A stretch of 64,000 nt of DNA from Belnapia arida. GTDB lineage: Bacteria > Pseudomonadota > Alphaproteobacteria > Acetobacterales > Acetobacteraceae. The stretch lies in NCBI RefSeq assembly GCF_016773205.1, contig NZ_JAETWB010000001.1:248001-312000 (forward strand), in the 5' to 3' direction. The notes under the pieces were generated by a model. The model saw only the letters and a program-made list of their open reading frames with translations. It was not told the origin of the DNA and ran no database searches. Position 1 is the first letter of the stretch, and the number at the start of each line of letters is the position of its first letter. A program made the position numbers and the translations under genes. Below are positions 15,967 to 24,767 of this stretch, piece after piece.

Positions 15967-18533
15967 CAGGCGGGTTCCGGCACCGGGGTCTTCGCAAGCA
16001 GGGCGGCGATCTCCGGCCGGCAGGAGCCGCAGCCCGTGCCGGCCCGCGTTGCCTCGCCGACCAAGGCGAGCGTGTTAGCACCGCGGGCGATGCTTGCGCA
16101 GATCACGGATGCGGCGACGCCGTGGCAGATGCAGATGGTTGGCGAGGGGGCGGAGCCATCAGCCGGGGCACCGGCGAGCAGGGCGCGGCGGGCGGCGCTG
16201 CCGATGGCGGGTTCGGGAAAGAGGGAGAGGAGCCATCCGCGCGGCGGCAGGGCGGCGGGGTCTGGGGCGAGGAAGAGGCAGGCGAGCAGTCGCCCTTCGC
16301 GGAGCAGGGCGGCGCGGTGGAGGCTGGTGGCGGGATCCTCCAGCAGAACCCAGGCCGCAGCGGGTTCCTCGACCAGGGCGCGGAGGCGGGCGAAGGCCTC
16401 GGCGGGAGGCTCGGTGCCGGCCATTTCGTGGTGCCAGAGATCGGGGCCAGCCGGGATGAGGGCGGTCCAGTCGGCGAGACCGGTGCCGAGGCTGCGGCGG
16501 GCCAGGAGGAAGCCGTGCCATTCCATCGGCGCGGGGGCGAGGCGGATGGGGGTGTGCTTCAGCTCGGGCTGGCCGCTGACCGGGTCCACCGCCGGGTTGA
16601 CCGAGGCATTGATGCGGGCGGCGGGGGCGAAGCGGGCGGTCCAGTGCATCGGCACGAAGACGGTACCGCGGGCCATCCCCGGCTCGTGGCGGAGGCGGAG
16701 GGTGGCCTCGCCCCAGGGGCTCTCGATGCGGGCGAGGCTGCCATCCGCCAGGTCGGGGGCGTCTGCCGGGTGAATGGCGGCAGTCGGCTCGGGGCTATGG
16801 GCCATGAGGCGGGGGACCGGGCCGGTGCGGGTCATGGTGTGCCACTGGTCGCGAAGGCGGCCGGTCAGCAGGGCGAGGGGATAGGCGGCGCCGGTGGGGT
16901 TCGCCGGGGGGCGGTAGGGGGTGGGGGTGAAGCGGGCGGTGGGGGTGAGGCGGCCGCCCTCCGTGCCGCGACGGGGGACGGGCCAGCGGACGGGGGGGAG
17001 GGCGGCGTATTCGGCGTCGGTGAGGTCCGAGAGGCCGGAGAGGTCGAAGGCGCGGGGGGCGGGGCGGGCGAGGCCGGTCAGCGCCGCATGCTCGCGGAAG
17101 ATGGCGGCGGGCCCGGTCCAGGCGAAGGGCCCGGACCAGCCGAGGCGGGCTGCGACCTGGGCGATGGCCCACCAGTCCGGGCGGGCCTCGCCGGGGGCGG
17201 GGCGGAAGGCGCGCTGGCGGCTGATGACGCGCTCGCTGTTGGTCACCGTGCCGTCCTTCTCGCCCCAGCCGAGCGCGGGGAGGCGGATGCGGGCGAGGTC
17301 CAGTGTGTCGCTCTCCCGCGTGCAGTCGGAGGCGACGAGGCAGGGGGTGCGGCGCAGCGCCTCGCGCACCCGGCCGGCATCGGGGAGGGAGATCGCGGGG
17401 TTGGTCGCCATCACCCAGAGGGCGCCGATGCGGCCCTCGCCCGCGGCGCGGAACAGGTCGACGGCCTTGAGGCCGGGGCCGGCGGCGAGGTTGGGTGCGT
17501 CCCAGTAGTCACGCAGCGCCGTGGCCTCGCCAGGCCTGTCCCAGTCGAGATGGCCGGCAAGCGTGGTGGCCAGCGCGCCCACCTCGCGGCCGCCCATGGC
17601 ATTCGGCTGGCCGGTGATGCTGAAGGGGCCGGCGCCGGGCTGGCCGATGCGGCCCGCGAGAAGATGGCAGTTGATGATGGCATTGGCCTTGTCCGTCCCG
17701 GCCGAGGACTGGTTGGCGCCCTGGCTGAAGAGGGTGACGGCACGGGGCGTCGCGGCGAACCAATCGAGGAAGGTGGCGAGGAGTGCCGGGTCGAGGCCGG
17801 TTTCGCCATCGGCGGCGGCGAGCGTGGCGTCGAGGCCGGGGGCGTCGCTGCGGAAGCCTTGCGCGTGGAGGTGGCGGAGCAGGGTGTTGAAGAGGGCGAC
17901 GTCGCGGCCGGGGGCGATGGGAAGGTGGAGGTCGGCGCCCTCGCAGGAGGCGGTGCGGCGCGGATCGATGACGACGAGGCGCATGGCCGGGCGTGCGGCG
18001 CGGGCGGCCTGGAGGCGCTGGAACAGGATCGGATGGCACCAGGCGAGGTTGCTGCCGACGAGCACCACGAGGTCGGCGAGTTCGAGGTCCTCGTAGAGGC
18101 CGGGGACGAGGTCCTCGCCGAAGGCGCGGCGGTGGCCGGCGACGGCGCTGGCCATGCAGAGACGGGAGTTGCTGTCGATGTTGCCGGTGCCGAGGAAGCC
18201 TTTCGCCAGCTTGTTGGCGGCGTAGTAGTCCTCGGTCAGGAGCTGGCCGCTGACGTAGAGGGCGGTGCCTTGCGGGCCGTGGTCGGCGAGCGCCTTTCGA
18301 AAGCCTTCTGCCACGGCGTCGAGGGCGGTGTCCCAGCTCGCTCGCTTGCCGTCCACCTCGGGATGGAGGAGGCGGCCGGGCTGGTCGAGCGTCTCGCCGA
18401 GGGCGGTGCCCTTGCTGCAGAGACGGCCACGATTGGCGGGGTGCTCGGGGTCACCGCGCACGGTTCCATCCGCGCTGGCGAGGACGCCGCAGCCGACGCC
18501 GCAATAGGGGCAGGTGGTACGCGTGTCGGCCAT
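15966..18533 (-). CDS. nasA: Assimilatory nitrate reductase catalytic subunit NasA
   Basis: An 855-residue cytoplasmic molybdoenzyme that reduces nitrate to nitrite. The N-terminal CPYCGVGCGV...GRLCSKG binds a [4Fe-4S] cluster. The molybdopterin guanine dinucleotide domains follow (DSNSRLCMASAV; TLFSQGANQSSAGTDKANAIINCHLL; GQPNAMGGREVG). The last 55 residues are a BFD-like [2Fe-2S] module with CICHGVAASVICASIARG and GTGCGSCRPEI, as in Klebsiella-type NasA. It is coupled to cysG downstream and preceded by a 129-bp gap after the Fe-S/FNR gene. Confidence 0.95.
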   Translation of the reverse strand: MADTRTTCPYCGVGCGVLASADGTVRGDPEHPANRGRLCSKGTALGETLDQPGRLLHPEVDGKRASWDTALDAVAEGFRKALADHGPQGTALYVSGQLLTEDYYAANKLAKGFLGTGNIDSNSRLCMASAVAGHRRAFGEDLVPGLYEDLELADLVVLVGSNLAWCHPILFQRLQAARAARPAMRLVVIDPRRTASCEGADLHLPIAPGRDVALFNTLLRHLHAQGFRSDAPGLDATLAAADGETGLDPALLATFLDWFAATPRAVTLFSQGANQSSAGTDKANAIINCHLLAGRIGQPGAGPFSITGQPNAMGGREVGALATTLAGHLDWDRPGEATALRDYWDAPNLAAGPGLKAVDLFRAAGEGRIGALWVMATNPAISLPDAGRVREALRRTPCLVASDCTRESDTLDLARIRLPALGWGEKDGTVTNSERVISRQRAFRPAPGEARPDWWAIAQVAARLGWSGPFAWTGPAAIFREHAALTGLARPAPRAFDLSGLSDLTDAEYAALPPVRWPVPRRGTEGGRLTPTARFTPTPYRPPANPTGAAYPLALLTGRLRDQWHTMTRTGPVPRLMAHSPEPTAAIHPADAPDLADGSLARIESPWGEATLRLRHEPGMARGTVFVPMHWTARFAPAARINASVNPAVDPVSGQPELKHTPIRLAPAPMEWHGFLLARRSLGTGLADWTALIPAGPDLWHHEMAGTEPPAEAFARLRALVEEPAAAWVLLEDPATSLHRAALLREGRLLACLFLAPDPAALPPRGWLLSLFPEPAIGSAARRALLAGAPADGSAPSPTICICHGVAASVICASIARGANTLALVGEATRAGTGCGSCRPEIAALLAKTPVPEPA

Positions 18534-18567
18534 GGGGATGCGCCTGTCGAATGCGGGAAGGCTGGCG

Positions 18568-18592
18568 CCTTTCGCGGCTTTGCCGCAGAAGG
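18568..18592. other. Hairpin in the gap between the FNR protein and nasA
   Basis: CCTT-N2-GCGGC-TTT-GCCGC-N2-AAGG forms a stable stem with an internal 2x2 loop. There is no T-tract on the minus strand. It may stabilise or segment the polycistronic nitrate mRNA. The rest of the 18534-18662 gap shows no gene and no convincing promoter. Confidence 0.35.
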
Positions 18593-18662
18593 CGGGGCGA
18601 GCCCTTGGGCATGAGCGAAGAACGGGGCCCCCGCGACGCCGCGTCAGCGGTGTCGTGGGGAA

Positions 18663-20156
18663 CTAATATACGTCGCGCTGGTAGCGGTGCTGGCGGGCCA
18701 GCGAGACGATCCAGTCGCGGGCCTGGTCGGCGTTCATCCTGCCTTGCTCCATGGCGATCGCACGCAGGGCGGTATCGACATCCTTCGCCATGCGGGAGGC
18801 GTCGCCGCAGACATAGACATGCGCGCCGTCCTGCAGCCAGCGCCAGAGGTCGGATGCTTCCTCGCGCATGCGGTCCTGGACGTAGACCTTCTGCACGCCG
18901 TCGCGGGACCAGGCGAGGGAGAGCCTGGTGAGCAGGCCGTCCTCGCGCCAGGCCTCGATCTCGGGGCGGAAGAGGAAGTCCGTCGCGCTGCGCTGTTCGC
19001 CGAAGAAGAGCCAGTTGCGGCCCGGCGCGGCGGTCGCGGCGCGGTGCTGGAGGAAGGCGCGGAAGGGGGCGATGCCGGTGCCCGGGCCGATCATGACGAC
19101 CGGCGTCTCCGGGTTCTCGGGCAGGCGGAAGTGGCTGGGCTGGATGTAGGCGCGGAGGGGCTGGTCGGGCGAGGCGCGGAGGGCGAGGTGGCAGGAGGCG
19201 ATGCCGTCGCGCAGGCGGCCGCGGCGCTCGGCCTGCACGACGCCGATGCAGAGCTCGACCTTGCCGGGGGCGGCAAGCGGCGAGGAGGCGATGGAGTAGA
19301 GGCGGGGCTTCAGCGCGGGGAGGGAGGCGATGAGGTCGGCGACGGGTGGGCGGGCGGAAGGGAAGGCCTGAAGGAGGTCGAGCAGGTCGGCCTCCTTCGG
19401 CCCGGCATCGTCGTCGCCGTCTGAGAGCTTGCGGAGCATGGCGGCCTCGCGCGGGTCGCGGGCGGCGCCGGCGAGCAGGTCTGTCGTGCGGTCGAGCGGA
19501 CGGCCGATGTCGCGCTCGCGCAGCAGGACGGGGCGGAGGGAGGGCTCGGCGCCGAGGGCGGCGATTACGGCATCGACCAGCGCAGGGTCGTTTTCCACCA
19601 TGACGCCGACGGAATCGCCGGCCTGGTAGGCGAGGCCGGTGCCGGCGAGGTCGAGGACAACGTGGCGAACGTCCTTCGCCGAAGCGGGGCCGGTGAGGCG
19701 CGTGGCGGCGAGGAAGCGGACCGGCTCGCCGACCGGGCCAGCGGGCTTGGGCGCCGGTGCGGCGGGGGCGAGTGGCGCGGCTTCGGCGAGGAGGGACTTT
19801 AGCGCCTTCGTGGTCGGCTTGCCGCCGGGGACGCAGAGGGAGGCGGAGGTTTCGGCGCCGGAAGCGAGCGCCTCGGCATAGGTCTGGCAGATGTAGCCGC
19901 ATTGGCCGCAATCGAGCTGGGCCATGGCGGCCATCAAGCGGCGGGGCTTCGGCTTGCCTTCGGCGAGGACCATGCGCTCGGCGAGGTCGAGGGCGGGGTC
20001 GTGCCAGGGGAAGTCCTCGGCTTCCTGCGCGGGGGCGGGGAGGGCGGCTTCGGCACCGCCGTAGAGGCCGGCGAGGAAGCCGTTCAGCCAGGCGCGCTGG
20101 GCGGGGGTGAAGGGGGCCGATTCGGGGATCAGCGGGGCGGGGGAGATGGCGTTCAT
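18663..20156 (-). CDS. Fe-S/FNR electron-transfer protein (sulfite reductase flavoprotein-like)
   Basis: A 497-residue protein. Residues about 15-125 hold a small module with the cysteine motif CGQCGYIC and a further SLCVPGG cysteine, likely an Fe-S cluster. From about 145 to the end it is a CysJ-type FAD/NADPH reductase (GDSVGVMVEND; RLYSIASSPL; GPGTGIAPFRAFLQ; VYVQDRMREE; VYVCGDASRMAKDV; terminal RDVY). The flavodoxin/FMN domain of true CysJ is absent. Translationally coupled to nirA (ATGA), it probably passes NADPH electrons to NirA and/or NasA. The partner is inferred. Confidence 0.85.
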   Translation of the reverse strand: MNAISPAPLIPESAPFTPAQRAWLNGFLAGLYGGAEAALPAPAQEAEDFPWHDPALDLAERMVLAEGKPKPRRLMAAMAQLDCGQCGYICQTYAEALASGAETSASLCVPGGKPTTKALKSLLAEAAPLAPAAPAPKPAGPVGEPVRFLAATRLTGPASAKDVRHVVLDLAGTGLAYQAGDSVGVMVENDPALVDAVIAALGAEPSLRPVLLRERDIGRPLDRTTDLLAGAARDPREAAMLRKLSDGDDDAGPKEADLLDLLQAFPSARPPVADLIASLPALKPRLYSIASSPLAAPGKVELCIGVVQAERRGRLRDGIASCHLALRASPDQPLRAYIQPSHFRLPENPETPVVMIGPGTGIAPFRAFLQHRAATAAPGRNWLFFGEQRSATDFLFRPEIEAWREDGLLTRLSLAWSRDGVQKVYVQDRMREEASDLWRWLQDGAHVYVCGDASRMAKDVDTALRAIAMEQGRMNADQARDWIVSLARQHRYQRDVY

Positions 20157-21877
20157 GCGTCCTCCAGGATCCGCGCTTCGGCGAGGGCGGCGAGGGCTTC
20201 GTCGGATTGGCGGGCTGACCAGAGGTGGAAGCTCTCGGCCTCGGCGCGGGTGCGGAGCCAGGCTTGGAGCAGGCTCAGCACGACGGGGGAAAGTTCGTCA
20301 TGGGCGACCGCCTTGCGGATGAGGCGGCCGATCTTCTGCTCGGGGCCGGCGCCGCCGCCGATGTGCAGGTCGTAGCCTTCGACCGTCTCCTCGCCGCGTT
20401 CGACCTTGGCGCCGAGCAGGCCGATATCGGCGATGTAGTGCTGGGCGCAGGAGTGGTGGCAGCCGGTCAGGTGGATGTTGATCGGCTGATCGATGGCGAT
20501 GCGGGGGTCGAGGAAGTCCGCGAGTTCTGCCGCGTGGCGCTTGGTGTCGGATGCTGCGAATTTGCAGCCGGCGGCGCCGGTGCAGGCGACGAGGCCACCG
20601 CGGAGCGCACTGGCTTCCCAGCCGAGGCCCAGGGCGGTGAGGCCGGACCGGAGGGCGGGGATGGCGGCCTCGGGGATGTCGGAGAGCAGGAGGTTCTGCC
20701 AGACGGTGAGGCGGATGGTGCCGCTGCCATGGCGCTCGGCGAGGTCGGCGAGGCCGCGGAGCTGGGCGGTGGTGAGGCGGCCGAGGCGGGTCGCCACGCC
20801 GATGTAGCGAAGGCCGGGCTGCTTCTGGGCGTGGATGCCGATATGGCCGTGCTTCGCGGGCATCACCGGTGCGCCGGTGGCGGCAAGGCGGGGGAGGGGG
20901 CGGCCGAGGCGGTCCTCGACGGCGTGGAGGAAGGCGTCCACGCCCATGCGGTCGAGGACGTATTTCAGCCGGGCCCTGGCGCGGTCGGTGCGGCAGCCTT
21001 CCGCGATGAAGACGCGGAGGATGGCGTCGCAGACGGGCACCACATCCTCGGGGGCGATAGCGACGCCGGTGGCGCGGGCGAAGTCGCGGTGGCCGGTGAT
21101 GCCGCCGAGGTTCAGGCGGAAGCGGATGCCCTCCGCCGTCTCGATGGCGGTGAGGGCGATGTCGTTGGTTTCCTGCAGCACCTCCACGGCGCCGCCGCCG
21201 CTGAGCGCGATGTTGAACTTGCGCGGCAGGCCGAAGAGGTCGCGCGTCGCCAGGATGTGGTGGTGCAGGGCGCGGACGAGGGGGCGAGTGTCGATCAGCT
21301 CGGCGGCGTCGATGCCGGCCGTCGGCGATGCGGTGATGTTGCGGATGTTGTCGGCGCCGGTGCCGCGCGGCAGCAGGCCGAGATCGCCGAGGCGCATCAC
21401 CACCTCGGGGCCCTTCGCGGCGGGGATCTCGCGGTATTGCAGGTTGGCGCGCGTGGTGACGTCGGCATAGCCGCCGGCGCAGTCCTCGGCGATGTCGGCG
21501 ATGCCGCGGAGCTGCCAGCTGCTCAGGATGCCGCCGGGGATGCGGAGGCGGCACATGAAGGCGTCTTGCGCAGGACCCACGTAGAACAGGCCGTGGTAGC
21601 GGCCGATGAAGTCTTCGATCGGCTTCGGGAAGCGGCCGATGGCGGCGCGTGCCGTGAGTTCGTCCCAGCGGTCGAGGGGGTGGCGCTCGCGCTTCGCCTG
21701 CTCCTGGGGGACGAGCTTGCCGCCTGCCGCCACCGCGCGGTCCTGGGCGGCGCGGAGGGCGTCGGGCGGCGCGGTGCGTTCCGAGGCGGGGGCGAGGCTG
21801 CCGCGGCGGGCCTCGACGCCGGCCATGAAGCCTTTCAGGTACTCTTGCTGCTCGGGGCTGAAACCGGTGTCGGGCAT
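20153..21877 (-). CDS. nirA: Ferredoxin-type nitrite reductase NirA
   Basis: A 574-residue siroheme/[4Fe-4S] reductase that converts nitrite to ammonium. The duplicated ferrodoxin-like and nitrite/sulfite reductase domains are visible: LRIPGGILSSWQLRGIADIAE, GYADVTTRANLQYREI, a second GHIGIHAQKQPGLRYIGV, and the cluster ligands ACTGAAGCKFAASDTKR and LTGCHHSCAQHYIADIG. A sulfite reductase cannot be fully excluded, but the nitrate operon context decides. The ATG at 21877 shares a base with the stop of the upstream FAD oxidoreductase; the longer open frame upstream is its antiphase shadow. Confidence 0.9.
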   Translation of the reverse strand: MPDTGFSPEQQEYLKGFMAGVEARRGSLAPASERTAPPDALRAAQDRAVAAGGKLVPQEQAKRERHPLDRWDELTARAAIGRFPKPIEDFIGRYHGLFYVGPAQDAFMCRLRIPGGILSSWQLRGIADIAEDCAGGYADVTTRANLQYREIPAAKGPEVVMRLGDLGLLPRGTGADNIRNITASPTAGIDAAELIDTRPLVRALHHHILATRDLFGLPRKFNIALSGGGAVEVLQETNDIALTAIETAEGIRFRLNLGGITGHRDFARATGVAIAPEDVVPVCDAILRVFIAEGCRTDRARARLKYVLDRMGVDAFLHAVEDRLGRPLPRLAATGAPVMPAKHGHIGIHAQKQPGLRYIGVATRLGRLTTAQLRGLADLAERHGSGTIRLTVWQNLLLSDIPEAAIPALRSGLTALGLGWEASALRGGLVACTGAAGCKFAASDTKRHAAELADFLDPRIAIDQPINIHLTGCHHSCAQHYIADIGLLGAKVERGEETVEGYDLHIGGGAGPEQKIGRLIRKAVAHDELSPVVLSLLQAWLRTRAEAESFHLWSARQSDEALAALAEARILEDA

Positions 21878-23076
21878 CAGGCGGCCTCCCGGACGAAGGC
21901 CGGACCCAAGGCGAGGGCCGACCGGAACCCCGCCACGCTGCGGCGGGTGGTGATGAGATCGAGGTAGAAGCCGGCATCCGCCGTATCGCCATAGAGGACG
22001 GCGCCGATCAGGCGGCCGTCGCGGAGCAGGAGGCGGCGGTAGCGTTCCTCCGCCTCGTCGCGGAGGGTGATGCACTCGGCCTCGGCATCGGCGATGTCGC
22101 CGGCTGACCAGACGGCGGTGCCGGAGACCTTCAGCGCGGCGGCATCGGCGCGCGGGGCCCAGGCGGCGGCCTCGCCGGCGATGGCGCGGGCGGCGACCTC
22201 GGCCTGCTCCAAAGCGGGGGCGACGAGGCCGATGCAGCGGCCATCGTGCTCGGCGCATTCGCCGATGGCGTAGACCGCCGGGTCGGCGGTGCGCATGGCG
22301 TCGTCGACGGTGATGGCGCGGGCGGTGGGCAGGCCGGACTCGCGGGCGAGGGCGATGTTGGGGCGGATGCCGACGGCCATCACCACGAGCTCGGCGGGGA
22401 TGCGGGTGCCGTCGGCGAGCAGGACGGCGCGGGCGCGGTCCTCGCCCTCGATGGCGGTGGTGCTGGCGGGCATGGCGAAGCGGATTCCCCGCATGCCGAG
22501 GCGGCTGGTCAGCAGGGCGCCGGCCGCCGGGTCGAGCTGGCGTTCCATCGGCCAGCCGACGGCATGGACGACGGTGACGCGCAGGCCGCGGGCGGCGAGG
22601 CCGACGGCGGCCTCAAGGCCGAGCAGCCCGCCGCCGATCACCACCGCACGGCCGCCGCTGCGGGCGGCCCGAAGCATGGCGCGGACGTCGTCCATGTCGC
22701 GGTAGAGGACGACGCCGGGCAGCGTCGCGCCGGGGAAAGGCAGGCGGATGGCGGTGGAGCCGGTGGCGAGTACTAGGCGGTCGTAGGCCAGGCGTTCGCA
22801 GCGCGCCGTCACCGCCTCGCCCGCGGCGCGGTCGAGGGCGGCGATGGGGGTGGCGGGGCGGTAGTGGATGCCCAAGGACCGCAGCATCGGCAGGGGATGG
22901 GTGATGAGGGATTCGATGGTGGCGTCGCCCGCGAGCAGCTTCGACAGGGCGACCCGGTCATAGGGCAGCGCGGCCTCCGCGCCGGCGAGGGTGACCCGGG
23001 CTTCGGGCATCCGCTCGGCGAGCCGGACGGCGCAGCGCGCGCCGGCCGGGCCCGCACCGATGACGAGAACACGCAT
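21877..23076 (-). CDS. FAD/NAD(P)-dependent oxidoreductase of the nitrite-reductase NirB N-domain type
   Basis: A 399-residue two-dinucleotide-binding-domain flavoprotein. The FAD motif is VLVIGAGPAGARCAVRLAE, the NAD(P) motif AVVIGGGLLGLEAAVGLAARG, and a second FAD segment reads ADPAVYAIGECAEHDG. It matches the N-terminal half of NirB and the separate NasB/NasC-type electron-transfer subunits. A C-terminal extension (WSAGDIADAEAECITLRDEAEERYRRLLLRDGRLIGAVLYGD) is typical of these. Placed in front of nirA, it is a likely NAD(P)H-dependent electron donor in nitrate or nitrite reduction. Cytoplasmic. Confidence 0.85.
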   Translation of the reverse strand: MRVLVIGAGPAGARCAVRLAERMPEARVTLAGAEAALPYDRVALSKLLAGDATIESLITHPLPMLRSLGIHYRPATPIAALDRAAGEAVTARCERLAYDRLVLATGSTAIRLPFPGATLPGVVLYRDMDDVRAMLRAARSGGRAVVIGGGLLGLEAAVGLAARGLRVTVVHAVGWPMERQLDPAAGALLTSRLGMRGIRFAMPASTTAIEGEDRARAVLLADGTRIPAELVVMAVGIRPNIALARESGLPTARAITVDDAMRTADPAVYAIGECAEHDGRCIGLVAPALEQAEVAARAIAGEAAAWAPRADAAALKVSGTAVWSAGDIADAEAECITLRDEAEERYRRLLLRDGRLIGAVLYGDTADAGFYLDLITTRRSVAGFRSALALGPAFVREAA

Positions 23077-23087
23077 GGTGGCTGTCC

Positions 23088-23882
23088 TCAGGCGGCGGCC
23101 AGGGCCGGGTTGGCGTGGCGGGCGTGGAGGAATTCCAGCACCGCCGTGCGCGCGGCGACGAAGCGCGGGTCGGCGGCCAAGGCGAGACGGTCGCGGGGCC
23201 GGGGCAGGTCAACCTCCAGGATCTCGCCGATGCGGGCGTTGGGACCGTTGGTCAGCATGACGATGCGGTCGGAGAGCAGCACCGCTTCGTCCACGTCGTG
23301 GGTGATCATCACCACCGTGGTGCCGCGGCTGGCGTGGATCTCCATCACCTGGTCCTGCAGGTGGGCGCGCGTTAGGGCGTCGAGGGCGCCGAAGGGCTCG
23401 TCGAGGAGGAGGACCTTGGGCTTCATCGACAAGGCGCGGGCGATGCCGATGCGCTGCTTCATGCCGCCCGAGATTTCCGAGGGGCGCTTGTCCTTGGCGT
23501 GGGTCATGCGGACGAGGGCGAGGTTCTCCAGCACCCAGTCATGGCGCTCGGCGCGGGACATCGTCTTGCTGAGCGTCTGGTCGACCGCCAGCTTGACGTT
23601 CTCGTAGCAGGTCAGCCAGGGCAGCAGGCTGTGGTTCTGGAAGACGACGGCGCGGTCGGGGCCGGGGCCCTCGATCTCGCGGCCTTCGAGGACGACGCCG
23701 CCCGCGGTCGCGGGGAGCAGGCCGGCGATGACGTTCAGCAGCGTCGACTTGCCGCAGCCGCTATGGCCGATGACGGCGACGTACTCGCCGCGGGCGATCT
23801 GCAGGTCAATCTCGCGCAGCACGGGGACGGGTGCCTTCGGGAAGGCGACGGAGAGCTGGGAGATGTCGAGGAAGCGGTCCAT
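23088..23882 (-). CDS. nrtD: Nitrate ABC transporter ATP-binding protein
   Basis: A 264-residue ABC ATPase. It has Walker A GHSGCGKST, the Q-loop region VVFQNHSLLPWLTC, the signature SGGMKQRIGIARAL, Walker B VLLLDEPFGALDALT and the switch MITHDVDEAVLLSDRIVML. It belongs to the NitT/TauT-like group. It powers nitrate import with the NrtB permease encoded 12 bp upstream. The similar taurine or cyanate transporters are excluded by operon context only. Confidence 0.93.
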   Translation of the reverse strand: MDRFLDISQLSVAFPKAPVPVLREIDLQIARGEYVAVIGHSGCGKSTLLNVIAGLLPATAGGVVLEGREIEGPGPDRAVVFQNHSLLPWLTCYENVKLAVDQTLSKTMSRAERHDWVLENLALVRMTHAKDKRPSEISGGMKQRIGIARALSMKPKVLLLDEPFGALDALTRAHLQDQVMEIHASRGTTVVMITHDVDEAVLLSDRIVMLTNGPNARIGEILEVDLPRPRDRLALAADPRFVAARTAVLEFLHARHANPALAAA

Positions 23883-23894
23883 CTGCTGTTCTCC

Positions 23895-24764
23895 CTAGGA
23901 GGCCGAGGTGCCGCGTGTGGCGACGCGGCCGGCAAGCGCCACGATGCGGTCGAGCGCGAAGCCGACCAGGCCGACATAGGTGAGGGCCACGATGATGTCG
24001 GAGAGGTTGGAGCTGTTCCAGGCATCCCAGATGAAGAAGCCGATGCCGACGCCGCCGATCAGCATCTCGGCGGCGATGATCGCCAGCCAGGAGAGGCCGA
24101 TGCCGATCTTGAGGCCGGTGAAGATGTAGGGTGCGGCGGCCGGCAGCACGATCTTCCAGAAGAAGGCGGGGCCGCGGAGGCGGATGACGGCGGCGACGTT
24201 GCGGTAGTCCTGCGGGACGTTGCGTACGCCGACGGCGGTGTTGATGATGATCGGCCAGATCGAGGTGATGAAGATCACGAAGATCGCGCTCGGCTGGGCT
24301 TCCCGGAAGGCGGCGAGCGCCAGGGGCAGCCAGGCGAGCGGCGGGACGGTGCGGAGCACCTGGAAGATCGGGTCGAGTCCGCGCATGGCGAAGTCCGAGG
24401 TGCCGACCAGCAGGCCGAGGAAGATGCCGGCCACGGCGGCGAGGGCGAAGCCGAGGGCGACGCGCTGGAGGCTGGCGAGGAGGTGCCAGAACAGTCCCTT
24501 GTCGAGGCCGCCATTGTCGAAGAAGGGGTCGGTGATGAGCTCGCGTGCATCGGCCCAGACCTTGGTCGGCGGCGGCAGCGTCGCGTTCGGGCCGCTCGCC
24601 GCGAACTGCCAGAGCGCGGCAAGCGCGACGACCACCAGCAGGGGCGGGATCACCTGCGCCAGGATGGGGCGGAGGCGCGAGACGCGCGGCAGGGCGGCGA
24701 AGCTCGCCGGGGCGGAGAGGGTGGCCGGGGCGGTGGCCGCCGGCTTGCGGGCCAACATCGTCAT
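23895..24764 (-). CDS. nrtB: Nitrate ABC transporter permease
   Basis: A 289-residue inner-membrane permease with about six hydrophobic segments. The first is near residue 45 (IPPLLVVVALAALWQF). The binding-protein-dependent transport loop reads IVLPAAAPYIFTGLKIGIGLSWLAIIAAEML. The motif KIGIGLSWLAIIAAEMLIGGVGIGFFIWDAWN is typical of NrtB. It probably works as a homodimer with NrtD. The ATG follows the nrtA stop by three bases. Confidence 0.93.
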   Translation of the reverse strand: MTMLARKPAATAPATLSAPASFAALPRVSRLRPILAQVIPPLLVVVALAALWQFAASGPNATLPPPTKVWADARELITDPFFDNGGLDKGLFWHLLASLQRVALGFALAAVAGIFLGLLVGTSDFAMRGLDPIFQVLRTVPPLAWLPLALAAFREAQPSAIFVIFITSIWPIIINTAVGVRNVPQDYRNVAAVIRLRGPAFFWKIVLPAAAPYIFTGLKIGIGLSWLAIIAAEMLIGGVGIGFFIWDAWNSSNLSDIIVALTYVGLVGFALDRIVALAGRVATRGTSAS

Positions 24765-24767
24765 CGC

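Noticed and set aside
15696-18614. A 972-codon plus-strand open frame opposite nasA and cysG
   Set aside because: Low-complexity Gly/Ala/Glu translation typical of the reverse strand of high-GC genes; nasA and cysG are unmistakable on the other strand.
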